64,000 bases of DNA from Bacteroidales bacterium (lineage in GTDB: Bacteria > Bacteroidota > Bacteroidia > Bacteroidales > UBA932). The stretch lies in contig JAGCVS010000014.1 in the NCBI GenBank assembly GCA_017962235.1, forward strand, positions 1 through 64,000. Direction: 5' to 3'. The first letter of the stretch is position 1, and every line of letters starts with the position of its first letter. The notes below the pieces were generated by a model that saw nothing but the letters and a program-made list of their open reading frames with translations, made no database searches and was not told where the DNA came from. Positions 6,103 to 14,165 of the stretch are shown one piece after another. The position numbers and the translations under genes were made by a program.

Positions 6103-8235
6103 TTACGCGATTTGTATGGTGTTGTTTATGACTTTGACGGTAAGCGGGACGCCCTTGGCGATGTTCCCGCTCAGAATCATCGAAACGATGGCATCGGTGA
6201 CTTTCTGTTCTATGGCACGCTTGACGGGGCGTGCGCCGTAACTGGGGTTGGCATCAATATCTACTGCCATCCTGGTGACAGATTCGTCGAATGATATTGA
6301 GTATCCTTTGCTGCCCAAATCATCGCTAAGTTCTGCGAGCATCTTTCGGGCGATGTCGAGAAGGGTTGAGGTCTCAAGATGATTGAAATGGACGATGGCG
6401 TCGATACGATTCAGAAATTCGGGGGTGAAATAGCTCCTGACCGCCGTGCCTTCACGGTCGGAGGTGCTTTCGACAGGGCTGTGCCCCATGCCGAAGCCAA
6501 TCTTGTTGCGGGTGGCGATAGTGTTGCTGGCACCGAGGTTTGAGGTTAGGATAATAATGGTATTCCTGAAGTCCACCGTACGGCCGCGTCCGTCGGTCAT
6601 CCGGCCATAATCCAATACCTGAAGGAAAAGTTCGAAGACCTTCCGGTGTGCCTTCTCGATCTCGTCGAGCAGTATGACGCTATAGGGGTGGCGGCTTACC
6701 GCTTCCGTGAGCTGTCCTCCGGCGGTATAACCCACATAGCCGGGAGGGCTGCCGATCAGACGACTGGTAGAGAATTCCTGCTGGTATTCGCTCATATCCA
6801 GCCTTACGATGGCATCTTCGGAGCCCATCACCTGCTTGGCCAGGGCTCGCGCCAGGGCTGTCTTGCCAACTCCGGTGGGTCCGTCAAACAAGAAGGAGCC
6901 AATCGGGCGGCGTTCGTCGGACAGCCCCGCGCCATTACGACGGATAGCCTGAGCTACCGCAGACACTGCCGCATCCTGCCCAAACACATCTTCTTTGAGG
7001 CGGTCTTCAAGATTATTCAGTCTCTCCCTCTCGTCTTCGCCAATCTTGTCCACCGGGATACCGGTCTTCATAGCCACCACCTCGCGGATATCATCTTCCG
7101 CTACGGGACCGTCCTTGCCTGCCAGGCGCAGTTTGGCGGCGGCTTCGTCCATGACGTCGATCGCTTTGTCCGGCTGGCGACGGGTTGGCATATACCGCTG
7201 GGATAGTTTAACTGCAGCCTCAAGTGCGTCTTCGCCAATGCTGATGCTGTGATGGCGCTCGTAGGATTCTTTGATGTTCTCCAGAACGACGAGGGTATCT
7301 TCTACAGAGAGTTCGGACACTTCTATTCGTTGGAGCCTCCGTTCGAATGCCCTGTCAGACTCGATATATTGGGAGTACTCCTCTGCAGTGGTGGCTCCAA
7401 TCAATTTAAGCTCGCCGCGCGCCAGGAATGGTTTGAGGATATCTGCCAGGCCGATTTGCTTGTTGAGCAGGGAATGGAATTCATCGGAGAACAGTATGGT
7501 GTCCCCGCTCTCTGCCGCAATGGACAATGCCTCCCTTGCTCCCGACAATCCAGCTCTTTCTACAAGAGAGGTGAAATCGATGGCCAGCACTTTTTTGTTG
7601 CGCAGTTGCGAAGGGACGTCGCCCCGGGATATTTGTATGGCAAATCCTTCTACTATGGCGGTTTTACCCACTCCGGCATCGCCCACAAGCACCGGATTGT
7701 TCTTAGTCTTGCGTATCAGGGAGCGCTGCAGGGCCTTGAGTTCTTCTTCCCTCCCAATCACTGGTGAGAGATGCCCTCCGGCAGCGAGGGTAGTCCAGTC
7801 AATGCTGTATTTCTCCAGAATGTTGTGGGGATGACCTGCATCTGCGTCTTGGGAGAATTCATCGTATTCTGTACGATGCTTGTCAATTATTTTGCGCAAC
7901 ATTGTTTCTGCTGTAACACTTCCGGCGATAAACCTGCCGTTGTCGTCCTGCCGTGCAGAATCGCGGACAATCCTATCCAGTTCATCGTCTACATAGGGGG
8001 TGACACCGGATACTGCTGGCATCTCGTCAATCTTCCTGCAAGCCATTGCACGGAATGTGGAGGGGTTCATATGCAATTCGGCGAAAACTCTTCTGGTCAT
8101 ATCCCCGGAATTGTCTATAGTTGCCTTGGCAACCATGTAGCATGTGATTGCCGGCTTATTGCCGGATACGGCTCCGTTCTTTGCATATGCCATAATGCGG
8201 AGCGATTCACGGTCGAAGAGGTCGTTGTATTTCAT
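6103..8235 (-). CDS. Clp-type double AAA+ unfoldase with IGF loop
   Basis: 710 residues from the ATG at 8235, whose ATGA overlaps the stop of the WD40 gene (translational coupling); the in-frame ATG at 8265 lies inside that gene. Residues 1-130 form a diverged Clp N domain. AAA1 has Walker A GDAGVGKT (185-192) and Walker B ILFSDE (247-252); AAA2 has GPTGVGKT (452-459) and ILLDEIEKAH (521-530), sensor and arginine residues ALNRID-like (TPEFLNRID). There is no long ClpB coiled-coil middle domain. An IGF tripeptide at 579-581 (RNKIGFGMG) is where ClpA/ClpC carry the loop that docks on ClpP. So this is more like ClpA/ClpC than ClpB, and may pass substrates to the ClpP encoded at 54 kb. Its N domain differs from housekeeping ClpC, suggesting special substrates. 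Confidence 0.93.
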   Translation of the reverse strand: MKYNDLFDRESLRIMAYAKNGAVSGNKPAITCYMVAKATIDNSGDMTRRVFAELHMNPSTFRAMACRKIDEMPAVSGVTPYVDDELDRIVRDSARQDDNGRFIAGSVTAETMLRKIIDKHRTEYDEFSQDADAGHPHNILEKYSIDWTTLAAGGHLSPVIGREEELKALQRSLIRKTKNNPVLVGDAGVGKTAIVEGFAIQISRGDVPSQLRNKKVLAIDFTSLVERAGLSGAREALSIAAESGDTILFSDEFHSLLNKQIGLADILKPFLARGELKLIGATTAEEYSQYIESDRAFERRLQRIEVSELSVEDTLVVLENIKESYERHHSISIGEDALEAAVKLSQRYMPTRRQPDKAIDVMDEAAAKLRLAGKDGPVAEDDIREVVAMKTGIPVDKIGEDERERLNNLEDRLKEDVFGQDAAVSAVAQAIRRNGAGLSDERRPIGSFLFDGPTGVGKTALARALAKQVMGSEDAIVRLDMSEYQQEFSTSRLIGSPPGYVGYTAGGQLTEAVSRHPYSVILLDEIEKAHRKVFELFLQVLDYGRMTDGRGRTVDFRNTIIILTSNLGASNTIATRNKIGFGMGHSPVESTSDREGTAVRSYFTPEFLNRIDAIVHFNHLETSTLLDIARKMLAELSDDLGSKGYSISFDESVTRMAVDIDANPSYGARPVKRAIEQKVTDAIVSMILSGNIAKGVPLTVKVINNTIQIA

Positions 8236-9311
8236 ATCACCCAATGAAAAGGTCCCCAGATGCACACTTCGCAGGAGTCGTTGCTGACGGCCAGGATGCG
8301 CGAGCCGGTCGGGTTGAAACTTAAGGATCCTATATGGCGGCCCTCCCAGTGGAGAACTTCCCTTTGGACGCCGTTGTGGGCGTTCCAGATGCGGACGGTG
8401 CCATCCGTGTGGGCCGATGCAAGCTGAGTGCCGTCGGGGCTGAATGCTGCGGCGGTGACCGGGATTTCCGGGCCGTTCATGAATGTCATTGAGCGGTGCT
8501 TCCGGAGAACGGAGGGCGATACATCCCAGATGTACATAGTACCATCATCTTTGACGGTCAGCAGCCGCTTGCCATCGGGGCTGTAGCACCACGCGATATC
8601 GCTGCCAGTATGTGTAAACAGGCAGTCGTTTTTATGGTATATTTTGAAGCCCTGATTCCCTTCGGGAGGAATGATTGGGACGCACGCGGTCTCCCAGCCC
8701 GGCGAGAGCAGGCCGTTGCGCAGATAGAACAGGTCCGATTCATAGCCTTTCATAAGCTTTAGGTCCGCAGCCCGCCAGACCTTTTTCCCACACATATCGG
8801 CCGACATTATGCGTTTGCCACTGGGATGGTACACGATGTCGTGAAGCATTGTCCAGCCGGGCTGGTCGAGCGTGTCTAGTGGTTGGGAAACTGCCAGGCA
8901 CCTTGTCGTGTTGGCATCCCATATGCGGATGGTGCCGTCTGCAGATGCGGTTGCAATTTGGCTGCGGTTGGGGCTGATTTCGTAGTCGTGGATGTGACCG
9001 GTATGTCCTTGGATTGCGACTACATCCTTGCCGCTCAGGTAGTGCCAAAGGTGGAGGCTGCGATCACTGATGTAAACTATGGTGCTATCATCCAGAAATC
9101 TTGCTTGGTACGCAGCTTCGGAGAGAGGGAAGACGGTCTGCTTGCGGCCGTCGTCGCAGAGGGGGATGCTGGCCAAGGTGTGGCTGGCCTCGGATAGTTT
9201 GTGGCGGGTTGTCAGCAGGCAGCCGGCGGTGGCGGCCAGCAGGAGCGACAAGGTGGTGACGGTGGCGGCGAAGACCTTTGCCGAAACACTTTTTTGCGAG
9301 AGAATCTTCAT
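8232..9311 (-). CDS. Membrane-anchored WD40 beta-propeller protein
   Basis: 359 residues from ATG 9311 (an ATG at 9323 is also possible). A short basic N terminus is followed by a hydrophobic helix (VFAATVTTLSLLLAATAGC), then a WD40 propeller: clear blades end in GTIRIWDANT, GTMYIWDVS, GTVRIWNAH and EVCIWGP, with more degenerate blades between. The TAGC at the end of the helix is a poor lipobox, so a transmembrane anchor seems likelier than a lipoprotein; this would put the propeller outside the cytoplasm, or inside if the topology is reversed. It is the first gene of the operon with the Clp unfoldase, E2-like and JAB-E1 genes, and its stop overlaps the next start. A scaffold or sensor role is inferred. 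Confidence 0.88.
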   Translation of the reverse strand: MKILSQKSVSAKVFAATVTTLSLLLAATAGCLLTTRHKLSEASHTLASIPLCDDGRKQTVFPLSEAAYQARFLDDSTIVYISDRSLHLWHYLSGKDVVAIQGHTGHIHDYEISPNRSQIATASADGTIRIWDANTTRCLAVSQPLDTLDQPGWTMLHDIVYHPSGKRIMSADMCGKKVWRAADLKLMKGYESDLFYLRNGLLSPGWETACVPIIPPEGNQGFKIYHKNDCLFTHTGSDIAWCYSPDGKRLLTVKDDGTMYIWDVSPSVLRKHRSMTFMNGPEIPVTAAAFSPDGTQLASAHTDGTVRIWNAHNGVQREVLHWEGRHIGSLSFNPTGSRILAVSNDSCEVCIWGPFHWVI

Positions 9312-9334
9312 AGTCAATGTCATTTGTTACGGCT

Positions 9335-9366
9335 GCGAAGTACACATAAAAAATATTGATTATCAA
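9335..9366 (-). promoter_or_regulatory. Putative promoter of the WD40-Clp-E2-JAB/E1 operon
   Basis: Minus-strand TTG (9366-9364), 21 bases, then TACTTCGC (9342-9335), one or two mismatches from the Bacteroidota TAnnTTTG box. The start point would lie about 15-20 bases before the ATG at 9311. No other good match was seen between 9324 and 9550 on this strand; the rest of the 285-base intergenic stretch up to hicA shows nothing else I can name. Confidence 0.4.
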
Positions 9367-9556
9367 GCGTTTTGGGTGGTCAGTGTATGAACTTGGGCCG
9401 GGTTGTACAAACTGTGTGGTGCCCAATTTTTCGTACATTATTATGTGTGTTCGTACAAAAGGGTGGAACTATGCTGCATTATCGACAATATTTTCTATTC
9501 AGTTTCGCCGGCTGCGGTATTGATTTAAGATCTGACAAGAAATTTTGGGCGATCGC

Positions 9557-9587
9557 TTGTGGTGTAACTATTTTTTAGTTACATTTG
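9557..9587 (+). promoter_or_regulatory. Promoter of hicAB, nearly leaderless
   Basis: TTG (9557-9559), 20 bases, TACATTTG (9580-9587): a near-perfect Bacteroidota promoter. The hicA ATG at 9596 is only eight bases downstream of the -7 box, so the transcript would start within a few bases of the start codon and carry almost no leader. Confidence 0.6.
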
Positions 9588-9595
9588 CGGAAGCT

Positions 9596-9850
9596 ATGGG
9601 AACGAAAGAAAAATTAGTGGAAAGATTGAAGGCGACGCCCGTGGACTTTACGTGGAGCGAGGCATCAAGGCTATTATCGTTGTTGGGATATACAAAAACT
9701 AATAAAGGAAAAACTTCGGGGTCGCGTGTTTGTTTCTCTTCGCCGGGGAAGGCTCCAGTGATGCTGCATAGGCCTCATCCTGGTAACGAGATGAAAAGAT
9801 ATGCGGTTATTCAGCTTTTGCAACTATTACAAAGGAACGGAGATATTTAG
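9596..9850 (+). CDS. hicA: HicA-family mRNA interferase toxin
   Basis: 84 residues, normal size for HicA, a double-stranded-RNA-binding-fold toxin that cleaves mRNA. The pattern W-SEASRLLSLLGY near the N terminus, followed by KGKTSGSRVCFSSPG and the catalytic-histidine region MLHRPHPGNEMKRYAVIQLL, is typical; the usual GSH has become GSR here, while His in HRPHPG is kept. The ATG at 9596 matches the promoter position; a longer frame begins at 9545 but would include the promoter. hicB follows after two bases, toxin first, as usual for HicAB. Confidence 0.88.
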   Translation: MGTKEKLVERLKATPVDFTWSEASRLLSLLGYTKTNKGKTSGSRVCFSSPGKAPVMLHRPHPGNEMKRYAVIQLLQLLQRNGDI

Positions 9851-9852
9851 TT

Positions 9853-10368
9853 ATGAATACACTAAGGTACAAAGGTTATATAGGCTCTGTCGGATATAGT
9901 GAGGCGGACAAGGTGTTTTTTGGAAAAATAGAGGGTATTGACGGATTGGTAAATTACGAAGGGGCTTCGGTGGCGGAGCTCACTGCGGCATTTGAGGCCG
10001 CAGTGGACGATTATTTGATATTCTGTGAAGAGAAAGGCATTAAACCCCAAAAGAGTTACACAGGCACCTTCAATATCCGCATAGCCCCCGATGTCCATCG
10101 CGAAATAGCAAACCGTGCGATTGCTGCTGGAATCTCGATTAATGCATTCGTTAAAAAGGTGCTGAACGATGCTGTGCGAAGGCCTTTGCAACGTCTGCAG
10201 GTGGATGGCTATGACATAAGTGATAAGGCTCCAGCTTTGTTAATGGACCCCGCTGCAAGTTATGGCACAGCAAATAAAGTGACGATCAAGATTCCTGATT
10301 GTGATATTGAGTTGGCGAAGACCATCGCATGGAGGATGGGTTGGGAGTTGACGGATGACAAACGTTAA
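9853..10368 (+). CDS. hicB: HicB-family antitoxin with RHH domain and C-terminal extension
   Basis: 171 residues. The N-terminal half is the partial RNase H-like HicB domain that blocks HicA (YKGYIGSVGYSEADKVFFGKI then EGASVAELTAAFEAAVDDYL). Residues 75-112 form a ribbon-helix-helix DNA-binding motif (FNIRIAPDVHREIANRAIAA GISINAFVKKVLNDA), used to repress the operon. A further C-terminal stretch of about 55 residues (from about DGYDISDKAP to TDDKR) contains KVTIKIPDCDIELAKTIAWRMGWEL and is not part of the usual HicB; its role is unknown. Two bases separate it from hicA. Confidence 0.88.
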   Translation: MNTLRYKGYIGSVGYSEADKVFFGKIEGIDGLVNYEGASVAELTAAFEAAVDDYLIFCEEKGIKPQKSYTGTFNIRIAPDVHREIANRAIAAGISINAFVKKVLNDAVRRPLQRLQVDGYDISDKAPALLMDPAASYGTANKVTIKIPDCDIELAKTIAWRMGWELTDDKR

Positions 10369-10427
10369 TGAAGCCCTAATCGATATCGCAAAAAAACCAT
10401 ATCTTTACGCAACTAAACCATACAATC

Positions 10428-10871
10428 ATGTTAGAAGAAAAGATACAACAGGACATCAAGGCGGCGATGCTGGCAAAGGACAGCGTGGCGCTGGCATCCG
10501 TGCGTGCAATTAAGGCGGCGATTCTGCTGGCCAAGACTGCAGAGAACGGCAAGCCGGTAGACGATGCAGAAATTGTGAAGATTATCCAGAAGCTGGTTAA
10601 GCAGCGCAAGGAGAGTGCAGATATCTACTCTCAGCAGAACCGTCCGGAGCTGGCGGAGAACGAGCTGGCTGAAGCCGCCGTTATGGAGAAGTATCTTCCC
10701 AAACAGCTCTCGGAGGCAGAGGTGGAAGAGGCGCTCAAAGGCATCATCGCCCAGGTGGGCGCATCGTCCATGGCCGATATGGGCAAGGTGATGGGGGTGG
10801 CTACAAAGGCGCTCGCCGGCCAGGCAGACGGCAAACTTATCAGCGCGCTGGTGCGCAAGTTACTCGCATAA
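10428..10871 (+). CDS. yqeY: GatB/YqeY domain protein
   Basis: 147 residues, the full length of YqeY. The N-terminal helical part (LEEKIQQDIKAAMLAKDSVALASVRAIKAAI) with the conserved IKKLVKQRKESADIY-like stretch and the C-terminal GADIGKVMG-like segment (SSMADMGKVMGVATKALAGQADGKLIS) define the family, which is related to the tRNA-binding tail of amidotransferase subunit GatB. The exact role is not established. A possible promoter -7 box TATCTTTA lies at 10400-10407. The secreted glycosidase gene follows after 12 bases. Confidence 0.93.
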   Translation: MLEEKIQQDIKAAMLAKDSVALASVRAIKAAILLAKTAENGKPVDDAEIVKIIQKLVKQRKESADIYSQQNRPELAENELAEAAVMEKYLPKQLSEAEVEEALKGIIAQVGASSMADMGKVMGVATKALAGQADGKLISALVRKLLA

Positions 10872-10883
10872 CCAATCGTCATC

Positions 10884-13247
10884 ATGAAAAGAATCATCCT
10901 CATAGCTGCCGCGCTGATACTCTCGGCGCAGGCTTTTGCACAGACGTTTGACATACAGGTTGCCGGCGGCGCAAAGGTGCGCGTGCAGGCGTGCCGGGGC
11001 GATATCTTCAGAATCCAGATCACTGAAGAGAAAGATTTCCCGGAGTCGATAATGATTCATTACGGCATCCTTCGCGGAGAGTGGGAAGATGTTGGGGCGA
11101 CCCTCACTGAAGAGGGGGAGGAGGCGGTGATAAAGACCGCAGACTGCACCCTCACGGTGGATAAGCAGACCGGCTTGATATCCCTTGCTGATGCAGACGG
11201 CAACGTAAAGATCAAGTCGGTGGAATTCCTGAACGCAAAGGCGCCGCAGATGGGCGAACTGGCGGATAAGTACAACGCGAAGTTCCGCTATCTGAACGAG
11301 CACGTGAACATTATTGGCAGCGACCACTGGGAGAAGAACGTGGACATGGGGGTGGATGTGAACGACAAGAACAGCACCTCTGCGTTGAGGTTCTCGCTTG
11401 AAGAGGGCGAGCGTCTGTATGGCGGCGGAAGCGTGAGCCGCAGCCACCTGCAGCACCGCGGCGAGATACTGCGCATTTTCACCACCTATGCCAACACTGA
11501 GAACGTGAACCCGTTCCTGATGAATACAAGCGGATGGGCGGTGCTCAACAACACCCCCAACGTGAGCTTCATGGACTGCGGCGTGAGCGAGCCCGACAAG
11601 CTGCTGGCTTTCAACACGGTGAAGAGTGCCGACTTCTATCTGATGACGGGCGGCGACATGCTGGCCATGCTGCAGCGCTATCACGACATTGCGGGCAACA
11701 ACTATCTGCTGCCCCGCTGGGCATACGGCTGCTGCTTTGGCCCCCACCTGAATACCGACGGAATCGGGTTTATGGACAAGGCGGTGAAGTTCCTGGAGCA
11801 GGGCTATCCCATGGATATGATGTGGGTGGAGCCGCAGTGGATGGAGACCTATTACGACTGGACCACGGAGAAGAAGTGGGACTACAAGAAGTTCCCCGGC
11901 CAGCCCTACTGGTATTCGAACGAGACGGAGAACGGCGAGCACGGCGGCAGCTTTATCTCCCGCATGCATGCGCTGGGCTACAAGATATGCCTCTGGCTGA
12001 ATATCGACACCGACCTCTCCGTGATGGAAGAAGACCGTCTGGCGCGCGAGAACGGCGGCAAGCTCTCCGGCCAGAAGAACTGGTTTGACCATCTGCGCAA
12101 GTTTTTGAGCAACGGCGTGGACGGCTTCAAGCTGGATCCGGGGCAGACGGTGGACCGCCACCCCCTGCGCAAGTATTACAACGGGCGCACCGATGCCGAG
12201 ATGCACGAGGTGAACCAGGTGCTGCTGCCCAAGCAGTTTTTGGCCATGAACCGCGACTTCAGCAAAAAGCGCTCTTTCCACCACTACTGCGGCGGCTTTA
12301 CCGGCACCCAGCATTATACTGCAGCTACCACCGGCGATTCCGGCGGCGGAGTGGCGGTGCTCTACGACCAGCTTAACCTGCAGATGAGCGGCTACAACAA
12401 CACCAGCTGCGACGTGGCTTCCAGCACAGACGGCCTGCACATGGGCATCTTCCTCCCCTGGATGCAGATTAACAGCTGGTACAGCTTCAAGGAGCCGTGG
12501 TATCAGCCTCTGGACGAGCAGCAGGTATACCGCAACTATCTGCAGCTGCGCAACCGTATGGTGCCCTACACCTACAGCGCAGCGCTGAAGGGTTCCGTGG
12601 ACGGCACTCCGGTTATGATGCCCATGCCCATGGCGTTCCCAGACGACCGCAACTGCGACGACATGGCCACCGCCTATATGTTTGGCGAGGGCCTGCTGGT
12701 TACAGTGTTCAGCAATACAGTATATCTTCCTGAAGGCACCTGGTTCGACTTCTGGACCAACGAGAAGCGCGAGAGCGCCGGGGAGAGCTTTCCCGCGGAG
12801 TTTGACCATTCGCAGTACGGCGGTCCCGTGTTTGTGAAAGAGGGTGCGATTATCCCGTTCCAGCACATCGCGCACCACGCGTGCGAGCGTCCGCTGGATA
12901 CTCTGGTGCTGAACGTATGGCCTGCAGACAAGGGCGAATATACCTTCTGGGAGGATGACGGCGTTACTTACGAACATGAGAACGGCGCGATTGCCAAGAC
13001 CCGCTTCAGCTACGAGAAGAAAGGGCGCAAGCTGGTATTCACCGTGGATCCCGTGGAGGGCTCATACGAGGGTATGCACGCCAGCCGCACATACGAGATG
13101 AAGGTGACCCTGAAGCGCATGCCGCGCCGCGTGAAAGTGGACGGCAAACGGGTACGTCACATCGAATGGGATAAGGAGACAAAGGTGCTCACCTTCTGCG
13201 CAGAGCACCCCGATACGGCCAAGCCGCTCTCTATTCGAATACGATAG
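10884..13247 (+). CDS. Secreted GH31 family alpha-glycosidase
   Basis: 787 residues with an N-terminal signal peptide (RIILIAAALILSAQAFAQ). Order of domains is that of GH31: N-terminal beta-sandwich, catalytic barrel from about residue 260, then proximal and distal C-terminal beta domains (the latter with YTFWEDDG, typical of DUF5110-containing members). The nucleophile region reads GVDGFKLDPGQ, with the Asp in place, and the acid/base region reads TTGDSGGG. The DPGQ variant after the nucleophile differs from the more frequent DFGE/DGGE. Family members hydrolyse alpha-glucosides, alpha-xylosides or alpha-galactosides; the substrate cannot be told. No SusC/SusD genes lie nearby. The 3' end overlaps purU by 17 bases on the opposite strand. 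Confidence 0.92.
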   Translation: MKRIILIAAALILSAQAFAQTFDIQVAGGAKVRVQACRGDIFRIQITEEKDFPESIMIHYGILRGEWEDVGATLTEEGEEAVIKTADCTLTVDKQTGLISLADADGNVKIKSVEFLNAKAPQMGELADKYNAKFRYLNEHVNIIGSDHWEKNVDMGVDVNDKNSTSALRFSLEEGERLYGGGSVSRSHLQHRGEILRIFTTYANTENVNPFLMNTSGWAVLNNTPNVSFMDCGVSEPDKLLAFNTVKSADFYLMTGGDMLAMLQRYHDIAGNNYLLPRWAYGCCFGPHLNTDGIGFMDKAVKFLEQGYPMDMMWVEPQWMETYYDWTTEKKWDYKKFPGQPYWYSNETENGEHGGSFISRMHALGYKICLWLNIDTDLSVMEEDRLARENGGKLSGQKNWFDHLRKFLSNGVDGFKLDPGQTVDRHPLRKYYNGRTDAEMHEVNQVLLPKQFLAMNRDFSKKRSFHHYCGGFTGTQHYTAATTGDSGGGVAVLYDQLNLQMSGYNNTSCDVASSTDGLHMGIFLPWMQINSWYSFKEPWYQPLDEQQVYRNYLQLRNRMVPYTYSAALKGSVDGTPVMMPMPMAFPDDRNCDDMATAYMFGEGLLVTVFSNTVYLPEGTWFDFWTNEKRESAGESFPAEFDHSQYGGPVFVKEGAIIPFQHIAHHACERPLDTLVLNVWPADKGEYTFWEDDGVTYEHENGAIAKTRFSYEKKGRKLVFTVDPVEGSYEGMHASRTYEMKVTLKRMPRRVKVDGKRVRHIEWDKETKVLTFCAEHPDTAKPLSIRIR

Positions 13248-14088
13248 TCTTGTTCTTGAAGCACATGACCTTGCGGTCTATGTGTTTCACCACTGCGCGC
13301 GAGAGGACAATCTTTTCCAGGTCCTTGCCCTTGCTGATTATGGATTCCACCGAATCCTTGTGGGTGATGCGCGCCACATCCTGCTCAATGATAGGGCCGG
13401 CGTCCAGTTCGCTTGTAACATAGTGGCTGGTCGCCCCTATTATTTTCACGCCGCGGTCAAATGCCTGGTGGTATGGCTTCGCCCCCACGAACGCGGGGAG
13501 GAAGGAGTGGTGGATGTTGATAATGCGCTCCGGATAAGCCTTGATAAAATCGTCGCTGATAACCTGCATGTAGCGGGCCAGAACAATAAAGGTGACTTTG
13601 TTGGCCTTGAGAAGCTCCAGTTCCGCCGCCTCCTGCGCCGCCTTGTTCTCTGGGGTGATATCAAACACATGATATGCGATGCCGAACTTCTCCGCCACCG
13701 GGCGCAGGTCCTCATGATTGCTGATAATCAGCGGGATGTCCACGTTCCATTCGCCGGCCGACCAGCGGGAGAGCATGTCGTACAGGCAGTGTGACATCTT
13801 GCTCACGAATATGCACATGCGGGGGCGCTGCTCTGCAAAGTAGAGGCGGAACTGCATGTCATATTTCTGTGCGTACAGGGTGTTGAAGTATTCGCCGATG
13901 CGCTCTTTGGGGATGCCGAAAGAGGTGATGTCCCACTCCACGCGCATGAAGAAGGCGTTGTTGGCGTGGTCTACGTACTGGTCCAGATAAACGATGTTAC
14001 CGTTGTTCACGGTTATGAAGTTGGAGACTTCTGCAATGATGCCGGGGGTGTCGGGGCAGTGGATCAGCAGTATCGCGGTATTTTTCAT
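13231..14088 (-). CDS. purU: Formyltetrahydrofolate deformylase
   Basis: 285 residues, full length. It hydrolyses 10-formyltetrahydrofolate to formate and tetrahydrofolate, balancing one-carbon units for purine synthesis. An N-terminal ACT domain (AILLIHCPDTPGIIAEVSNF) precedes a formyltransferase-type catalytic domain: MCIFVSKMSHCLYDML, ISNHEDLRPVAEKFGI, INIHHSFLPAFVGAKPYHQA with the catalytic His, and GATSHYVTSELDAGPIIEQ with the catalytic Asp. It is transcribed convergently to the GH31 gene and divergently from thrB. Confidence 0.95.
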   Translation of the reverse strand: MKNTAILLIHCPDTPGIIAEVSNFITVNNGNIVYLDQYVDHANNAFFMRVEWDITSFGIPKERIGEYFNTLYAQKYDMQFRLYFAEQRPRMCIFVSKMSHCLYDMLSRWSAGEWNVDIPLIISNHEDLRPVAEKFGIAYHVFDITPENKAAQEAAELELLKANKVTFIVLARYMQVISDDFIKAYPERIINIHHSFLPAFVGAKPYHQAFDRGVKIIGATSHYVTSELDAGPIIEQDVARITHKDSVESIISKGKDLEKIVLSRAVVKHIDRKVMCFKNKTIVFE

Positions 14089-14165
14089 GTATGGTTGCGT
14101 TTATACGAGGGGCAAAAGTATAGATATTCTTGCATTTGAAGAAAAATAAATCTACTTTCGCCCCT

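Noticed and set aside
10860-12977. A 705-codon open frame on the minus strand opposite the GH31 gene
   Set aside because: It has no domain signature and mirrors the codon bias of the GH31 gene, whose motifs are intact on the plus strand.
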